Shown in pieces: positions 32,682 to 41,578 of a stretch of 64,000 nt of DNA. The DNA lies in the NCBI GenBank assembly GCA_964021645.1, contig CAXIAD010000003.1, positions 36,251-100,250 on the forward strand, written 5' to 3'. The stretch comes from CANLDA01 sp964021645. Lineage in GTDB: Bacteria > Pseudomonadota > Alphaproteobacteria > Rhodobacterales > Rhodobacteraceae. A model generated the notes under the pieces. That model did no database searches, was not told the DNA's origin, and saw only the letters and a list, made by a program, of their open reading frames with translations. Within the stretch, counting starts at the first letter, position 1. Each line of letters starts with the position of its first letter. The position numbers and the translations under genes were made by a program.

Positions 32682-35399
32682 TTAGGCGAGGCGTCCGTGG
32701 CAATGTTTGAATTTCTTGCCAGAGCCACAGGGGCAGCTTTCGTTGCGGCCCGGCGCGCCCCATGTTGAGACGTCGTTTTCGTCAAACTCGGGGGCGGCGG
32801 GTGCTGGTTCTGCGAGGCTGGGGTCTGCACCTGCGGTTTGTTCAGCGATTGCCTGTTCCATGGCGTCGCGTTGCGCCTGAATTTGGGCGGCCTGTGCCTG
32901 TTGCTGCGCCTCTATTTCCTCGCGGGAGGGCAGGTGGGTCAGACCATAGGACACGTCTTCACGTAGGCCATTCAGCATGCTTTCGAACAGTTGGAACCCT
33001 TCGGTTTTATATTCGTTCAGCGGGTCACGCTGGGCATATCCCCGAAAGCCGACAACACTGCGCAGATGCTCCAATGTCAGCAGATGCTCTTGCCATTTGG
33101 TATCAATCGTTTGCAACAAAATCTGCTTTTCGATCTGGCGCAGGGCTTCCGGGCCGAACTGAACGGCCTTTTGGGCCATCATTTCATCAGAGGCATCCTC
33201 AAGACGTTCGCGGATATCGTCATTATCCACGCCTTCCTCGGCGGCCCAATCAATCACCGGAACATCCAGATTCAGACGATCCAACAGAGCCGCATACAAT
33301 CCCTGCGTATCCCATTGTTCTGCATAGGCCTTGGCGGGCATATGCTGTTCAACCAGATCGTCGATCACCTCGTGGCGCATGTCCTGAGCGATCTCGCTTA
33401 GGTCGGCGGTTTCCATGATTTCACGGCGCTGGCTAAAGATCACCTTGCGCTGATCATTCATAACATCATCGAATTTCAACAACTGTTTACGGATGTCAAA
33501 GTTGCGACCTTCGACCTTGGCCTGCGCGCGCTCTAGCGATTTGTTGACCCATGGGTGCACAATCGCCTCGCCCTCTTTCATGCCCAGCGTTGACAGAACC
33601 TTGTCCAACCGCTCCGAGCCGAAAATACGCATCAGATCATCGTCAAGCGACAGATAAAAGGAGGAGCGACCCGGATCACCCTGACGGCCAGAACGCCCGC
33701 GCAACTGATTATCAATGCGGCGGCTTTCGTGACGTTCGGTGGCAAGAACAAACAGACCGCCTGCGGCCTTTACGGCTTCCTCGTCTGCGGCATGCTCTGC
33801 CTCGATCTTGGTACGAATCGCTGCGTGATCGCCATCAGGATCGGCGGCAATCGCCCCCATGATGGTGAAATCGAGGTTGCCGCCCAGTTTAATATCTGTC
33901 CCACGACCCGCCATATTGGTGGCGATGGTCACAGCGCCCAGTTTCCCGGCATCAGCAATAATCTGCGCTTCTTTTTCATGCTGGCGGGCGTTCAACACAT
34001 TATGGATGACGCCAGCCTCGGTCAGCATTTGGCTAAGGAATTCTGATTTCTCGATAGAGGTGGTGCCCACAAGAATCGGCTGCCCCTTGGCATTGGATTC
34101 CTTGATCGTTTCAACGACGGCCTCAATTTTCTCTTTGGCAGAGCGATAAACCGCATCATCGTCGTCAATACGCGCGATGGGACGGTTTGTTGGCACCTCG
34201 ACCACGCCCAGACCGTAGATTTCCGCGAATTCCGCAGCCTCGGTTGTGGCGGTGCCGGTCATGCCACCCAGTTTGTTATATAGACGGAAGTAGTTCTGGA
34301 AGGTCACCTGCGCCAATGTCACGTTTTCAGGCCGAATATCGCAGCCCTCTTTGGCCTCAATCGCCTGATGTAGCCCGTCAGAAAGGCGACGACCCGACAT
34401 CATACGCCCGGTGAATTCGTCGATCAGCACAACATCATTTTGCTGCACGATGTAATCTTTGTCGCGGGTGAATAGTTTGTGCGCGCGCAGACCCTGATTG
34501 ACGTGGTGCACGATGGTCGTGCTTTCGGGGTCATAAAGGCTTTGACCTTCGGGGAGCAGCTCGCGGGTGCGCAGCAGGTTTTCAAGGAAATCATTGCCGT
34601 CGTCGGTAAAGGTCACGTTGCGGGTTTTTTCATCAACCGCATAGTGATCATCCAGCAATTCGGGAATCAGGGCATCAATGGCGACATATAGGTCGCTGCG
34701 ATCCTGAGCCGGGCCCGAGATGATCAGCGGAGTACGCGCCTCATCAATCAGGATCGAATCAACCTCGTCGACAATCGCGTAATTGTGCAGGCGCTGGTGC
34801 ATCTCGCGCAATTCAGAGCGCATGTTGTCGCGCAGGTAATCAAAACCAAGCTCGTTATTGGTGGCATAGGTAATGTCGCAGCCATAGGCGGCGCGTTTTT
34901 GGTCTTCGGGCTGTTGGGGGTAGATGACGCCAGTAGTCATGCCCAAAGCAGTGAAGACGTTGCTCATCCATTCGGAATCGCGCTTGGCGAGGTAATCATT
35001 GACGGTGACGATATGCACGCCCTTGCGGGTCAGCGCGTTCAGATAGGCGGGGAAGGTCGCCACAAGGGTTTTACCCTCGCCTGTTTTCATTTCCGAGATA
35101 TTGCCCTGATGCAGGAAAATCCCGCCCATGAGCTGCACATCAAAGGCGCGCAAACCAAGCGCGCGGCGCGCAGCCTCGCGGCAGTTGGCAAATGCCTCTG
35201 GTAGGAGATCATCAAGAGAGGCACCATCAAGCGCGCGTTTGCTAAGCTCTTCGGTTTTTTCGATCAGCTGCGCATCGCTTAGTTTTTCGAATTCCGGCTC
35301 TAGCGCGTTGATCTGTTCAACAAGAGGGCGGGTCGCCTTGATCTTGCGATCATTCGGCGTACCGAACATCTTTTGTGCAAGTTTTCCAATACCCAGCAT
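32682..35399 (-). CDS. secA: preprotein translocase ATPase SecA
   Basis: SecA drives proteins through SecYEG. From ATG 35397-35399 (AGGG about 9 bases upstream) it is 905 residues, typical for alphaproteobacteria; a longer frame upstream lacks a site. It shows Walker A MKTGEGKTL (about 102-110), the DEAD-like VDEVDSILIDEA, IATNMAGRGTDIKLGG, and GRSGRQGDPG. The C-terminus has the zinc-binding SEC-C tail CPCGSGKKFKHCHG that contacts SecB and ribosomes. It is divergent from a parvulin gene, another export factor. Confidence 0.99.
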   Translation of the reverse strand: MLGIGKLAQKMFGTPNDRKIKATRPLVEQINALEPEFEKLSDAQLIEKTEELSKRALDGASLDDLLPEAFANCREAARRALGLRAFDVQLMGGIFLHQGNISEMKTGEGKTLVATFPAYLNALTRKGVHIVTVNDYLAKRDSEWMSNVFTALGMTTGVIYPQQPEDQKRAAYGCDITYATNNELGFDYLRDNMRSELREMHQRLHNYAIVDEVDSILIDEARTPLIISGPAQDRSDLYVAIDALIPELLDDHYAVDEKTRNVTFTDDGNDFLENLLRTRELLPEGQSLYDPESTTIVHHVNQGLRAHKLFTRDKDYIVQQNDVVLIDEFTGRMMSGRRLSDGLHQAIEAKEGCDIRPENVTLAQVTFQNYFRLYNKLGGMTGTATTEAAEFAEIYGLGVVEVPTNRPIARIDDDDAVYRSAKEKIEAVVETIKESNAKGQPILVGTTSIEKSEFLSQMLTEAGVIHNVLNARQHEKEAQIIADAGKLGAVTIATNMAGRGTDIKLGGNLDFTIMGAIAADPDGDHAAIRTKIEAEHAADEEAVKAAGGLFVLATERHESRRIDNQLRGRSGRQGDPGRSSFYLSLDDDLMRIFGSERLDKVLSTLGMKEGEAIVHPWVNKSLERAQAKVEGRNFDIRKQLLKFDDVMNDQRKVIFSQRREIMETADLSEIAQDMRHEVIDDLVEQHMPAKAYAEQWDTQGLYAALLDRLNLDVPVIDWAAEEGVDNDDIRERLEDASDEMMAQKAVQFGPEALRQIEKQILLQTIDTKWQEHLLTLEHLRSVVGFRGYAQRDPLNEYKTEGFQLFESMLNGLREDVSYGLTHLPSREEIEAQQQAQAAQIQAQRDAMEQAIAEQTAGADPSLAEPAPAAPEFDENDVSTWGAPGRNESCPCGSGKKFKHCHGRLA

Positions 35400-35570
35400 A
35401 TGTAATTGCCCTTTGTTGACGCATTCTTGAGAGACATCTGCTTGCCCGTCGCGCGCCACGCCCATAGAAACGTGGGGAAGGATAAACTGTCTCGACCCCA
35501 AGCGATGTAAGGGGCCGCTATATAAGTGTCAACGTCGCCAGCCCGTGCGGCCTTAACCTAGGACGAATCA

Positions 35571-36422
35571 ATGTCAATTCAGCTCAATTTTTTGCGTAGT
35601 GTGGCCTTTGCAGCCATGATGGCAGGGACTGCAATGGCGGATACCGCGCCAGATGCGAAAACAGTTATTGCAACGGTCAATGGTGCCGAGATCACATTGG
35701 GCCAAATGATTTTGGTGCGCACGTCGCTGCCAGAACAATATGCGCAACTGCCGAATGATGTGCTGTTTGACGGAATTCTCGAACAATTGATCCAGCAGGC
35801 GGTTTTGGCGCAGTCGTTTAGCGGGGACATTCCGGCGCGAGTTGCGATTGCGTTGCAGAATGAGCAGCGGTCATTGTTGGCGGCTGAGGCTGTTGAGCAA
35901 AAGCTGCAAGATGCGATGACAGAAGAGGCGTTGCGTGCGGCTTATGAAGCGAAATACGAGGGTTTTGAAGGGGCGGTGGAATATGACGCCTCGCATATCC
36001 GGGTAGAAACGCAGGAAGAGGCCGCGGCCATTCGTCAGGAAATTATGTCGGGTGCTGATTTCGCTAATATGGCGCGTGAAAAATCAACGGGTCCGTCTGG
36101 TCCTTCTGGGGGCGCGTTGGGGTGGTTTGGCGCAGGTATGATGGTGCCGCCGTTTGAGGATGCTGTTCGCGAGCTTGAGGTTGGCAAGGTGTCCGAGCCG
36201 GTCGAGACGCAATTTGGTTGGCATCTGATCATGCTGAATGACAGCCGCAAACAAGCAGTGCCGTTGCTGGATGATGTGCGCGAGGAACTGGTTGGTGAGG
36301 TGCAAAAGGCCACGGTGGATGCGCTAATTCTATCGCTGACCGAGGATGCCGCAATCGCACGTGATCCGGTGGAAGGGGTCACGCCCGATATGTTGCAACG
36401 CTTTGATCTGCTAGGGAACTAA
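35571..36422 (+). CDS. periplasmic parvulin-type peptidyl-prolyl isomerase
   Basis: The 283-residue protein has a signal peptide (residues 1-23, ending AMA), a SurA/PpiD-like chaperone helix region (about 30-125) and one parvulin domain (about 135-230: YDASHIRVETQEEA, GGALGWFGAGMMV, FGWHLIMLND). It probably assists folding of proteins exported by SecA, encoded divergently 171 bp away. It is followed by argJ after 4 bp, so the two may be cotranscribed although their functions are unrelated. Confidence 0.92.
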   Translation: MSIQLNFLRSVAFAAMMAGTAMADTAPDAKTVIATVNGAEITLGQMILVRTSLPEQYAQLPNDVLFDGILEQLIQQAVLAQSFSGDIPARVAIALQNEQRSLLAAEAVEQKLQDAMTEEALRAAYEAKYEGFEGAVEYDASHIRVETQEEAAAIRQEIMSGADFANMAREKSTGPSGPSGGALGWFGAGMMVPPFEDAVRELEVGKVSEPVETQFGWHLIMLNDSRKQAVPLLDDVREELVGEVQKATVDALILSLTEDAAIARDPVEGVTPDMLQRFDLLGN

Positions 36423-36426
36423 GCCT

Positions 36427-37659
36427 ATGGGTGAAATAACGTCTGTTTCGCCGCTGGCTCCGTCGGCATTTCCTGAGTTGCCACAGATTTCTGGCGTGCA
36501 ATTTGGCGCCGTTGCTGCGGGGGTGAAGTACCAGAATCGCAAAGATGTGACATTGATCCAGCTAAGTGCGGGTAGCACGATGGCGGGTGTGTTCACGCGC
36601 TCTGCGACGCGGGCAGCACCTGTGTTGGATTGTCAGGCCAAGATCGGACTGACGGATGCCAGTGCTGGTGCCGCGATTGTCGTCAACTCGGGCAACGCCA
36701 ATGCGTTTACGGGTAAAAACGGGGTTGAGGCGACGCGGGCGGTGACGCAGGCGGTTGCTGATTGTCTTGATCTGCCAGTGAACCGCGTGTTTTCGTCATC
36801 TACCGGGGTAATTGGCGAGCCTTTGCCGCACGCGCGTATCACGGCGAAACTGGCCGATGCCAAGGCCGCGCTAAGCGCTGATTCGATCAAAGACGCCGCT
36901 GAGGCGATTTGCACGACCGATACCTTTGCCAAAGGCGCGGGCGCTGTGATTGAGATTGATGGCAAGCCGGTCAAAATCGCGGGCATCGCCAAAGGCTCAG
37001 GCATGATCGCGCCGGATATGGCAACGATGCTGGTCTATATTTTCACCGATGCCGTGGTGGATCAGGCCGTGTTGCAGGCGACGTTGTCAGAGCTGGCGGA
37101 TGTCACGTTCAACAACATCACCGTGGATAGCGATACCTCTACCTCGGACATGGTGCTGTTGGGCGCAACGGGCGCATCTGGTGCGCGGGTTGAGACCACA
37201 GCGGGGCCGTTTCGCGACGCATTACACGGTGTGATGCTGGATTTGGCGCATCAGGTCGTCAGGGACGGTGAGGGCGCAACCAAGTTTCTGGAGGTCGCCG
37301 TTACGGGCGCCGCAAGTGACGCAGATGCGCGCATTCACGCGATGTCGATTGCGAATTCTCCCTTGGTGAAAACCGCCGTTGCGGGCGAAGATCCAAATTG
37401 GGGTCGTGTGGTGATGGCGATCGGTAAATCAGGGGCCGCAGCGGATCGTGATCTGCTGACAATCCGGTTTGGCGATGTGCTGGTTGCGGAAAATGGCTGG
37501 GTCGCGCCGAGTTATAATGAGCAGGCCGGGGCCGATTATATGAAGGCACCAGAGCTGCGGATCGGGGTCGATCTGGGGTTGGGGAGCGGGCAGGCAACGG
37601 TTTGGACCTGCGATTTGACGCACGGCTATATTACGATCAACGCGGATTACCGGTCGTGA
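36427..37659 (+). CDS. argJ: bifunctional glutamate N-acetyltransferase / N-acetylglutamate synthase
   Basis: ArgJ recycles the acetyl group in arginine synthesis. The 410-residue precursor has the self-cleavage motif GSGMIAPDMATMLVYI (about 191-206); in the family cleavage at Ala-Thr frees the nucleophilic Thr of the beta chain. Other family patterns are VNSGNANAFTG (about 91-101), SSTGVIGEPL and FNNITVDSDTSTSD. It follows the parvulin gene by 4 bp, and its TGA overlaps the GTG start of mutT (GTGA). Confidence 0.97.
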   Translation: MGEITSVSPLAPSAFPELPQISGVQFGAVAAGVKYQNRKDVTLIQLSAGSTMAGVFTRSATRAAPVLDCQAKIGLTDASAGAAIVVNSGNANAFTGKNGVEATRAVTQAVADCLDLPVNRVFSSSTGVIGEPLPHARITAKLADAKAALSADSIKDAAEAICTTDTFAKGAGAVIEIDGKPVKIAGIAKGSGMIAPDMATMLVYIFTDAVVDQAVLQATLSELADVTFNNITVDSDTSTSDMVLLGATGASGARVETTAGPFRDALHGVMLDLAHQVVRDGEGATKFLEVAVTGAASDADARIHAMSIANSPLVKTAVAGEDPNWGRVVMAIGKSGAAADRDLLTIRFGDVLVAENGWVAPSYNEQAGADYMKAPELRIGVDLGLGSGQATVWTCDLTHGYITINADYRS

Positions 37660-38054
37660 AAATTGTACTGGTATCCGCCGTGGCGCTGATTGATGTCGAT
37701 GGCCGCGTGCTATTGGCGCAGCGCCCGGAGGGAAAATCCATGGCGGGGCTGTGGGAATTTCCGGGCGGCAAGGTCGAAACCGGTGAAACGCCTGAGGCCG
37801 CGTTGATCCGTGAGCTGCATGAGGAGCTGGGTATTGGCACATGGGCCAGTTGCTTGGCCCCTTTGACCTTTGCCAGCCATGCATATGATGATTTTCATCT
37901 GTTGATGCCGCTGTTTGCCTGCCGAAAGTGGGAGGGAACGCCTGTGCCACAAGAGAATCAGGTGCTGAAATGGGTGCGCCCGCAGAATTTGCGCGACTAT
38001 CCAATGCCACCAGCAGACATCCCCCTGATTCCGATTTTGCGTGATTGGCTGTGA
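37656..38054 (+). CDS. mutT: 8-oxo-dGTP diphosphatase (MutT, Nudix)
   Basis: The enzyme cleans oxidised dGTP from the nucleotide pool. Starting at GTG 37656, which overlaps the argJ stop, it has 132 residues, the normal MutT length; the frame is open further upstream inside argJ but without homology. The Nudix box is GGKVETGETPEAALIRELHE followed by ELGI (about 36-59). It is the last gene of the ppiC-like/argJ/mutT run. Confidence 0.93.
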   Translation: MKIVLVSAVALIDVDGRVLLAQRPEGKSMAGLWEFPGGKVETGETPEAALIRELHEELGIGTWASCLAPLTFASHAYDDFHLLMPLFACRKWEGTPVPQENQVLKWVRPQNLRDYPMPPADIPLIPILRDWL

Positions 38055-38179
38055 GTTTCTCTGAATTGCGGCCAAAATAAGGCAAATTTGATGAGAAATT
38101 TCGTATCTATTAACCGAAAGTTGAGGTAATTTGATTTAATATCATTTCATAGCCGTAAAAAAATCTGGGGGGATTTGGC

Positions 38180-38317
38180 ATGTTGAAGACGATTACACTA
38201 GGTAGTTGCGTGTCTGTACAAGGTACCTTTGTTCGTAAATTGCCCGATGGCCGTATCGCCGTTCGGGTCGGACAAACAGTTTATTCAGGGACGCCTGTGC
38301 AAACCGCCGTTGGTTAA
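38180..38317 (+). CDS. 45-residue conserved-looking small protein
   Basis: The ATG at 38180 is preceded by GGGGGGA at good spacing, and the frame encodes MLKTITLGSCVSVQGTFV followed by RKLPDGRIAVRVGQTVYSG and a short end, terminating at TAA 38315-38317. It is strongly beta-patterned without a signal peptide, and resembles short roseobacter proteins I have seen beside infB but cannot name. A bidirectional terminator follows 26 bp later. The good ribosome-binding site, the terminator and the amphipathic pattern support a real gene; the function is unknown. Confidence 0.65.
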   Translation: MLKTITLGSCVSVQGTFVRKLPDGRIAVRVGQTVYSGTPVQTAVG

Positions 38318-38343
38318 CAGGTAGACTTCTGTATCTAAGAACG

Positions 38344-38377
38344 AAAAAGGGACGCCATAATTGGCGTCCCTTTTTTT
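38344..38377. terminator. bidirectional rho-independent terminator
   Basis: GGGACGCCA (38349-38357) pairs with TGGCGTCCC (38362-38370) around TAAT, flanked by AAAAA upstream and TTTTTTT downstream, so it works in both directions. It serves the 45-residue gene on the plus strand and the rimP-nusA-ylxR-infB operon on the minus strand. Confidence 0.93.
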
Positions 38378-38419
38378 GGTCTTATTGGCCCGCACCCGAA
38401 GGTGCAGGCCACATAATTA

Positions 38420-40927
38420 TCAATCGAGTGTACGGACGACTTCTTGGCGTTCGAAGATCTCGATGACGTCGTTTGCACGTACGTCTTCGTAGTTTTCAAA
38501 TGCCATGCCGCATTCTTGACCTGACTGTACCTCTGGCACCTCATCCTTGAAGCGCTTGAGTGTTTTCAGCGTGCCTTCGTGGATTACGATGTTGTCGCGA
38601 AGCAGACGCACACCAGCAGAGCGGCGGGCGATACCTTCGGTGACCAAACACCCAGCGACCTTGCCGACGTTGGACACTTTGAAGACGTCCTTGATCTTGG
38701 CGTAGCCGATGAAGTTTTCGCGGATTTCTGCGGAGAGGAGACCGGAGGCCGCCTTTTTCACATCGTCCACAAGATCGTAGATCACAGAGTAATAGCGGAC
38801 CTCGACACCTTTTTGATTCGCGGTGTTACGCGCGGATGCGTTGGCACGGACGTTAAAGCCCATGATCGGCGCACCGGATGCCTCGGCCAGACCAACATCG
38901 GTTTCCGTGATCGCACCAACACCGGAGTGTAGGACGCGCACGCGCACCTCGTCGTTGCCGATTTTTTCCATCGCCTGAACGATGGCTTCGGCAGAACCCT
39001 GCACGTCGGCCTTGACCAGAATGGGCAGCTCGGAGACGTTTTCGTCGTCTTTGGCTTTCGCCATAAGCTGTTCCAATGTGGTCGCAGCACCAGCGGCGGC
39101 ACGTTTGTCCTTGGCTGCTTGAGCGCGGTATTCTGCGATCTCACGTGCCTGTGCCTCGGTCTCGGTGACGTTCAGAACGTCGCCAGCCTCGGGTGTGCCA
39201 TTCAGGCCCAGAACCTCGACGGGAACTGAGGGGCCTGCTTCTTTGATGCGTTCGCCTTTGTCGTTGATCAGCGCGCGGACCTTACCGAACTGCTCACCTA
39301 CAACAAAGATATCACCCTGACGCAGCGTACCGGTTTGAACCAGAACGGTGGCAACGGGGCCACGGCCGATGTCTAGCTGTGCCTCGATGACAGCGCCTTG
39401 TGCGGCGCGGGCAGGGTTGGCTTTCAGCTCCAGGATTTCGGACTGAAGCGCGATTGCGTCCAGCAGTTCATCCAGACCTTGGCCCGTGACAGCAGATACT
39501 TCGACATCTTGCACTTCGCCGGACATTGCCTCGACGACCACTTCGTGTTGCAGCAATTCTGCGCGTACCTTGTTAGGGTCTGCCGCAGGTTTGTCGATTT
39601 TGTTGATCGCCACGATCATCGGCACGTTGGCCGCTTTTGCGTGGTTAATCGCCTCGATCGTTTGCGGCATGACCGAATCATCGGCAGCCACAACCAGCAC
39701 CACGATATCGGTGACATGTGCACCGCGTGATCGCATGGAGGTAAAGGCCGCGTGACCCGGAGTATCCAGGAAGCTAAGCACAGCGCCGGTTGCAGTCGTT
39801 ACCTGATAGGCACCGATATGCTGGGTGATGCCACCGGCCTCGCCAGCAACAACTTTGGCGTCACGAATGGCGTCCAGTAGCGATGTTTTACCGTGGTCAA
39901 CGTGACCCATGATGGTGATAACCGGAGGACGCGGAGACAGGTTTTCTTCGCTTTCTTCGATGACGTTGATCACGTCTTCGACGTCGGCATCAGAAACGCG
40001 GACCATTTTGTGACCGAATTCTTCGATGATCACTTCGGCTGTATCTGCATCAATGGTTTGGTTCTGTGTCACCATCATGCCCATATTCATGAGCGCTTTG
40101 ACGACTTCGCCAACACGTTCCGCCATACGGTTTGCCAATTCAGAGACGACGATCGCCTCGGGCAATTGTACGTCACGCACAACCTTTTCACGCTCAACAC
40201 TTCCGCCCATCGCCTTTTGACGTGCACGTTCCTGTTTACGTTTCATCGCCGCCATAGAGCGGTGACGTCCAGCGCCACCACCAGTGGCTTCGCTGAGTGT
40301 CAGCTTACCAGAACGGCGATTGTCCGGTGCTTTAGCGCGTGCATTGCGCTGATCGCGTTCGCGGTCAGCTTTGCGCGGCGTCGCAGCCGGGGCAGGTTTG
40401 TTTGGTGCGGCGCGCGGTGCCTGAGGCGTCGCGGCGGCAGGTGCTGCCGGAGCGGCAACGGGTGCTGCTGCGGCGGCTGCGCGTTTGGCTGCGTCTGCGG
40501 CCTCTTGCTTGAGACGCTCGGCTTCTTCGAGCTTCGCCTTGGCGCGCTCTTCTGCTTCGCGTTGCTCGCGTTCTTTGGCGTCGATCTCTGCACGACGACG
40601 TTCACGATCTGCTGTGCGCGCCTTTTCGTCGGCCTCACGTTGCAGTGCTTCGCCCGCTTCACGCGCCTTGGCGGCCTGAACCGCCTTTAGGCGACGATCC
40701 ATTTCGGCATCAGTGATGCCTGCTGGACGCCGTGAAGGATCACCACCGGTTCTCGTGCCACCAAAGCCCGGCTTGGCCGCACCCGGTTTGGGCACCACAA
40801 CACGCTTGCGCTTGGTTTCGACCACGACGTTTTTGGTCCGCCCGTGGCTAAAGCTTTGCTTTACATTTCCAGGGCGAGCACCGCCGCCGCTGCGTACACC
40901 CAAAGTCTTTTTACCGTCATCGCTCAT
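38420..40927 (-). CDS. infB: translation initiation factor IF-2
   Basis: IF-2 brings fMet-tRNA to the 30S subunit. The 835-residue protein has a long charged Ala/Lys/Glu N-terminal region with an IF2 assembly segment (about 255-310), then the GTPase core with G1 GHVDHGKTS, G3 DTPGHAAF and G4 NKIDK (about 342-460), and C-terminal domains II-IV. It overlaps ylxR by 4 bases (ATGA) and is the last gene of the rimP-nusA-ylxR-infB operon; rbfA does not follow. Confidence 0.99.
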   Translation of the reverse strand: MSDDGKKTLGVRSGGGARPGNVKQSFSHGRTKNVVVETKRKRVVVPKPGAAKPGFGGTRTGGDPSRRPAGITDAEMDRRLKAVQAAKAREAGEALQREADEKARTADRERRRAEIDAKEREQREAEERAKAKLEEAERLKQEAADAAKRAAAAAAPVAAPAAPAAATPQAPRAAPNKPAPAATPRKADRERDQRNARAKAPDNRRSGKLTLSEATGGGAGRHRSMAAMKRKQERARQKAMGGSVEREKVVRDVQLPEAIVVSELANRMAERVGEVVKALMNMGMMVTQNQTIDADTAEVIIEEFGHKMVRVSDADVEDVINVIEESEENLSPRPPVITIMGHVDHGKTSLLDAIRDAKVVAGEAGGITQHIGAYQVTTATGAVLSFLDTPGHAAFTSMRSRGAHVTDIVVLVVAADDSVMPQTIEAINHAKAANVPMIVAINKIDKPAADPNKVRAELLQHEVVVEAMSGEVQDVEVSAVTGQGLDELLDAIALQSEILELKANPARAAQGAVIEAQLDIGRGPVATVLVQTGTLRQGDIFVVGEQFGKVRALINDKGERIKEAGPSVPVEVLGLNGTPEAGDVLNVTETEAQAREIAEYRAQAAKDKRAAAGAATTLEQLMAKAKDDENVSELPILVKADVQGSAEAIVQAMEKIGNDEVRVRVLHSGVGAITETDVGLAEASGAPIMGFNVRANASARNTANQKGVEVRYYSVIYDLVDDVKKAASGLLSAEIRENFIGYAKIKDVFKVSNVGKVAGCLVTEGIARRSAGVRLLRDNIVIHEGTLKTLKRFKDEVPEVQSGQECGMAFENYEDVRANDVIEIFERQEVVRTLD

Positions 40928-41556
40928 CTAGCTGTCTTACCCTTTCCGGCGGCCCCTGCCGTCGTAATTTCGCGTACGCCTTTTAGCCTTTGGGCTTCCT
41001 CTACAACACGTGGCGTGAGTCCGCCAGATGCAAGCGCACCATGTATCACAGTTTGTCGTCCAAACGCTAAACCCAATTCATCCGCTGTTAGCCAACCAAT
41101 ATAGTGGCCAAATTGCGGTGTACTTAGTTTGCTTTTGCCGCGTCCTGATCCGTCTGTCGCTTGGATCAATACCTCGGCGTAATCCTTGATCAGCCAATCT
41201 TTGACTTTCTCGTACCCGGTGACTGCGTCGCCGGATTTGCGGGAGAGGCTGATCAATTCAACCACCCGCCGTACGAGTTGGCGTTCTACCTCGTCGACAA
41301 GCCCGTCAGGGACTGTCACCGGTTTTTTGGCAGAGCGCGCGAACAGGCCTTTGCCCGCAGCTTTCTCAATTGTTTCGCGATCTGCGGAAACCCACATGCC
41401 GCGCCCCGGCAATTTGCCGTGAATATCCGGGAAGACCTGATCTTCAGGGCCCACCACAAAGCGGATCAAACCAAATTTTGGTTGTACCTCACCCGTGACA
41501 ATGCACTTGCGTTCAGGACCGTCTTCCCGGTCTTTGGTTCGCCCACCGCGTCCCAT
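40924..41556 (-). CDS. YlxR-like nucleic-acid-binding protein with L7Ae-type C-terminal domain
   Basis: With ATG 41554-41556 (GGGGGCAACTG upstream) the protein has 210 residues. The first about 90 match YlxR/DUF448 (ERKCIVTGEVQPKFGLIRF, LPGRGMWVSADRE). The rest resembles an L7Ae/L30e RNA-binding domain (ELISLSRKSGDAVTGYEKV, about 110-200). Such fusions in the nusA-infB operon are usual in alphaproteobacteria. The role is RNA or ribosome related. It lies 22 bp after nusA and overlaps infB by 4 bases. Confidence 0.93.
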   Translation of the reverse strand: MGRGGRTKDREDGPERKCIVTGEVQPKFGLIRFVVGPEDQVFPDIHGKLPGRGMWVSADRETIEKAAGKGLFARSAKKPVTVPDGLVDEVERQLVRRVVELISLSRKSGDAVTGYEKVKDWLIKDYAEVLIQATDGSGRGKSKLSTPQFGHYIGWLTADELGLAFGRQTVIHGALASGGLTPRVVEEAQRLKGVREITTAGAAGKGKTAR

Positions 41557-41578
41557 CAGTTGCCCCCGAGGCCTGAGA

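Noticed and set aside
32762..33418. 218-codon open frame antisense to secA
   Set aside because: Arg/Pro-rich shadow of a highly conserved gene, without a start site.
39893..40690. 265-codon open frame antisense to infB
   Set aside because: It is Cys/Arg/His-rich with no motif and mirrors the codon bias of infB; a shadow.
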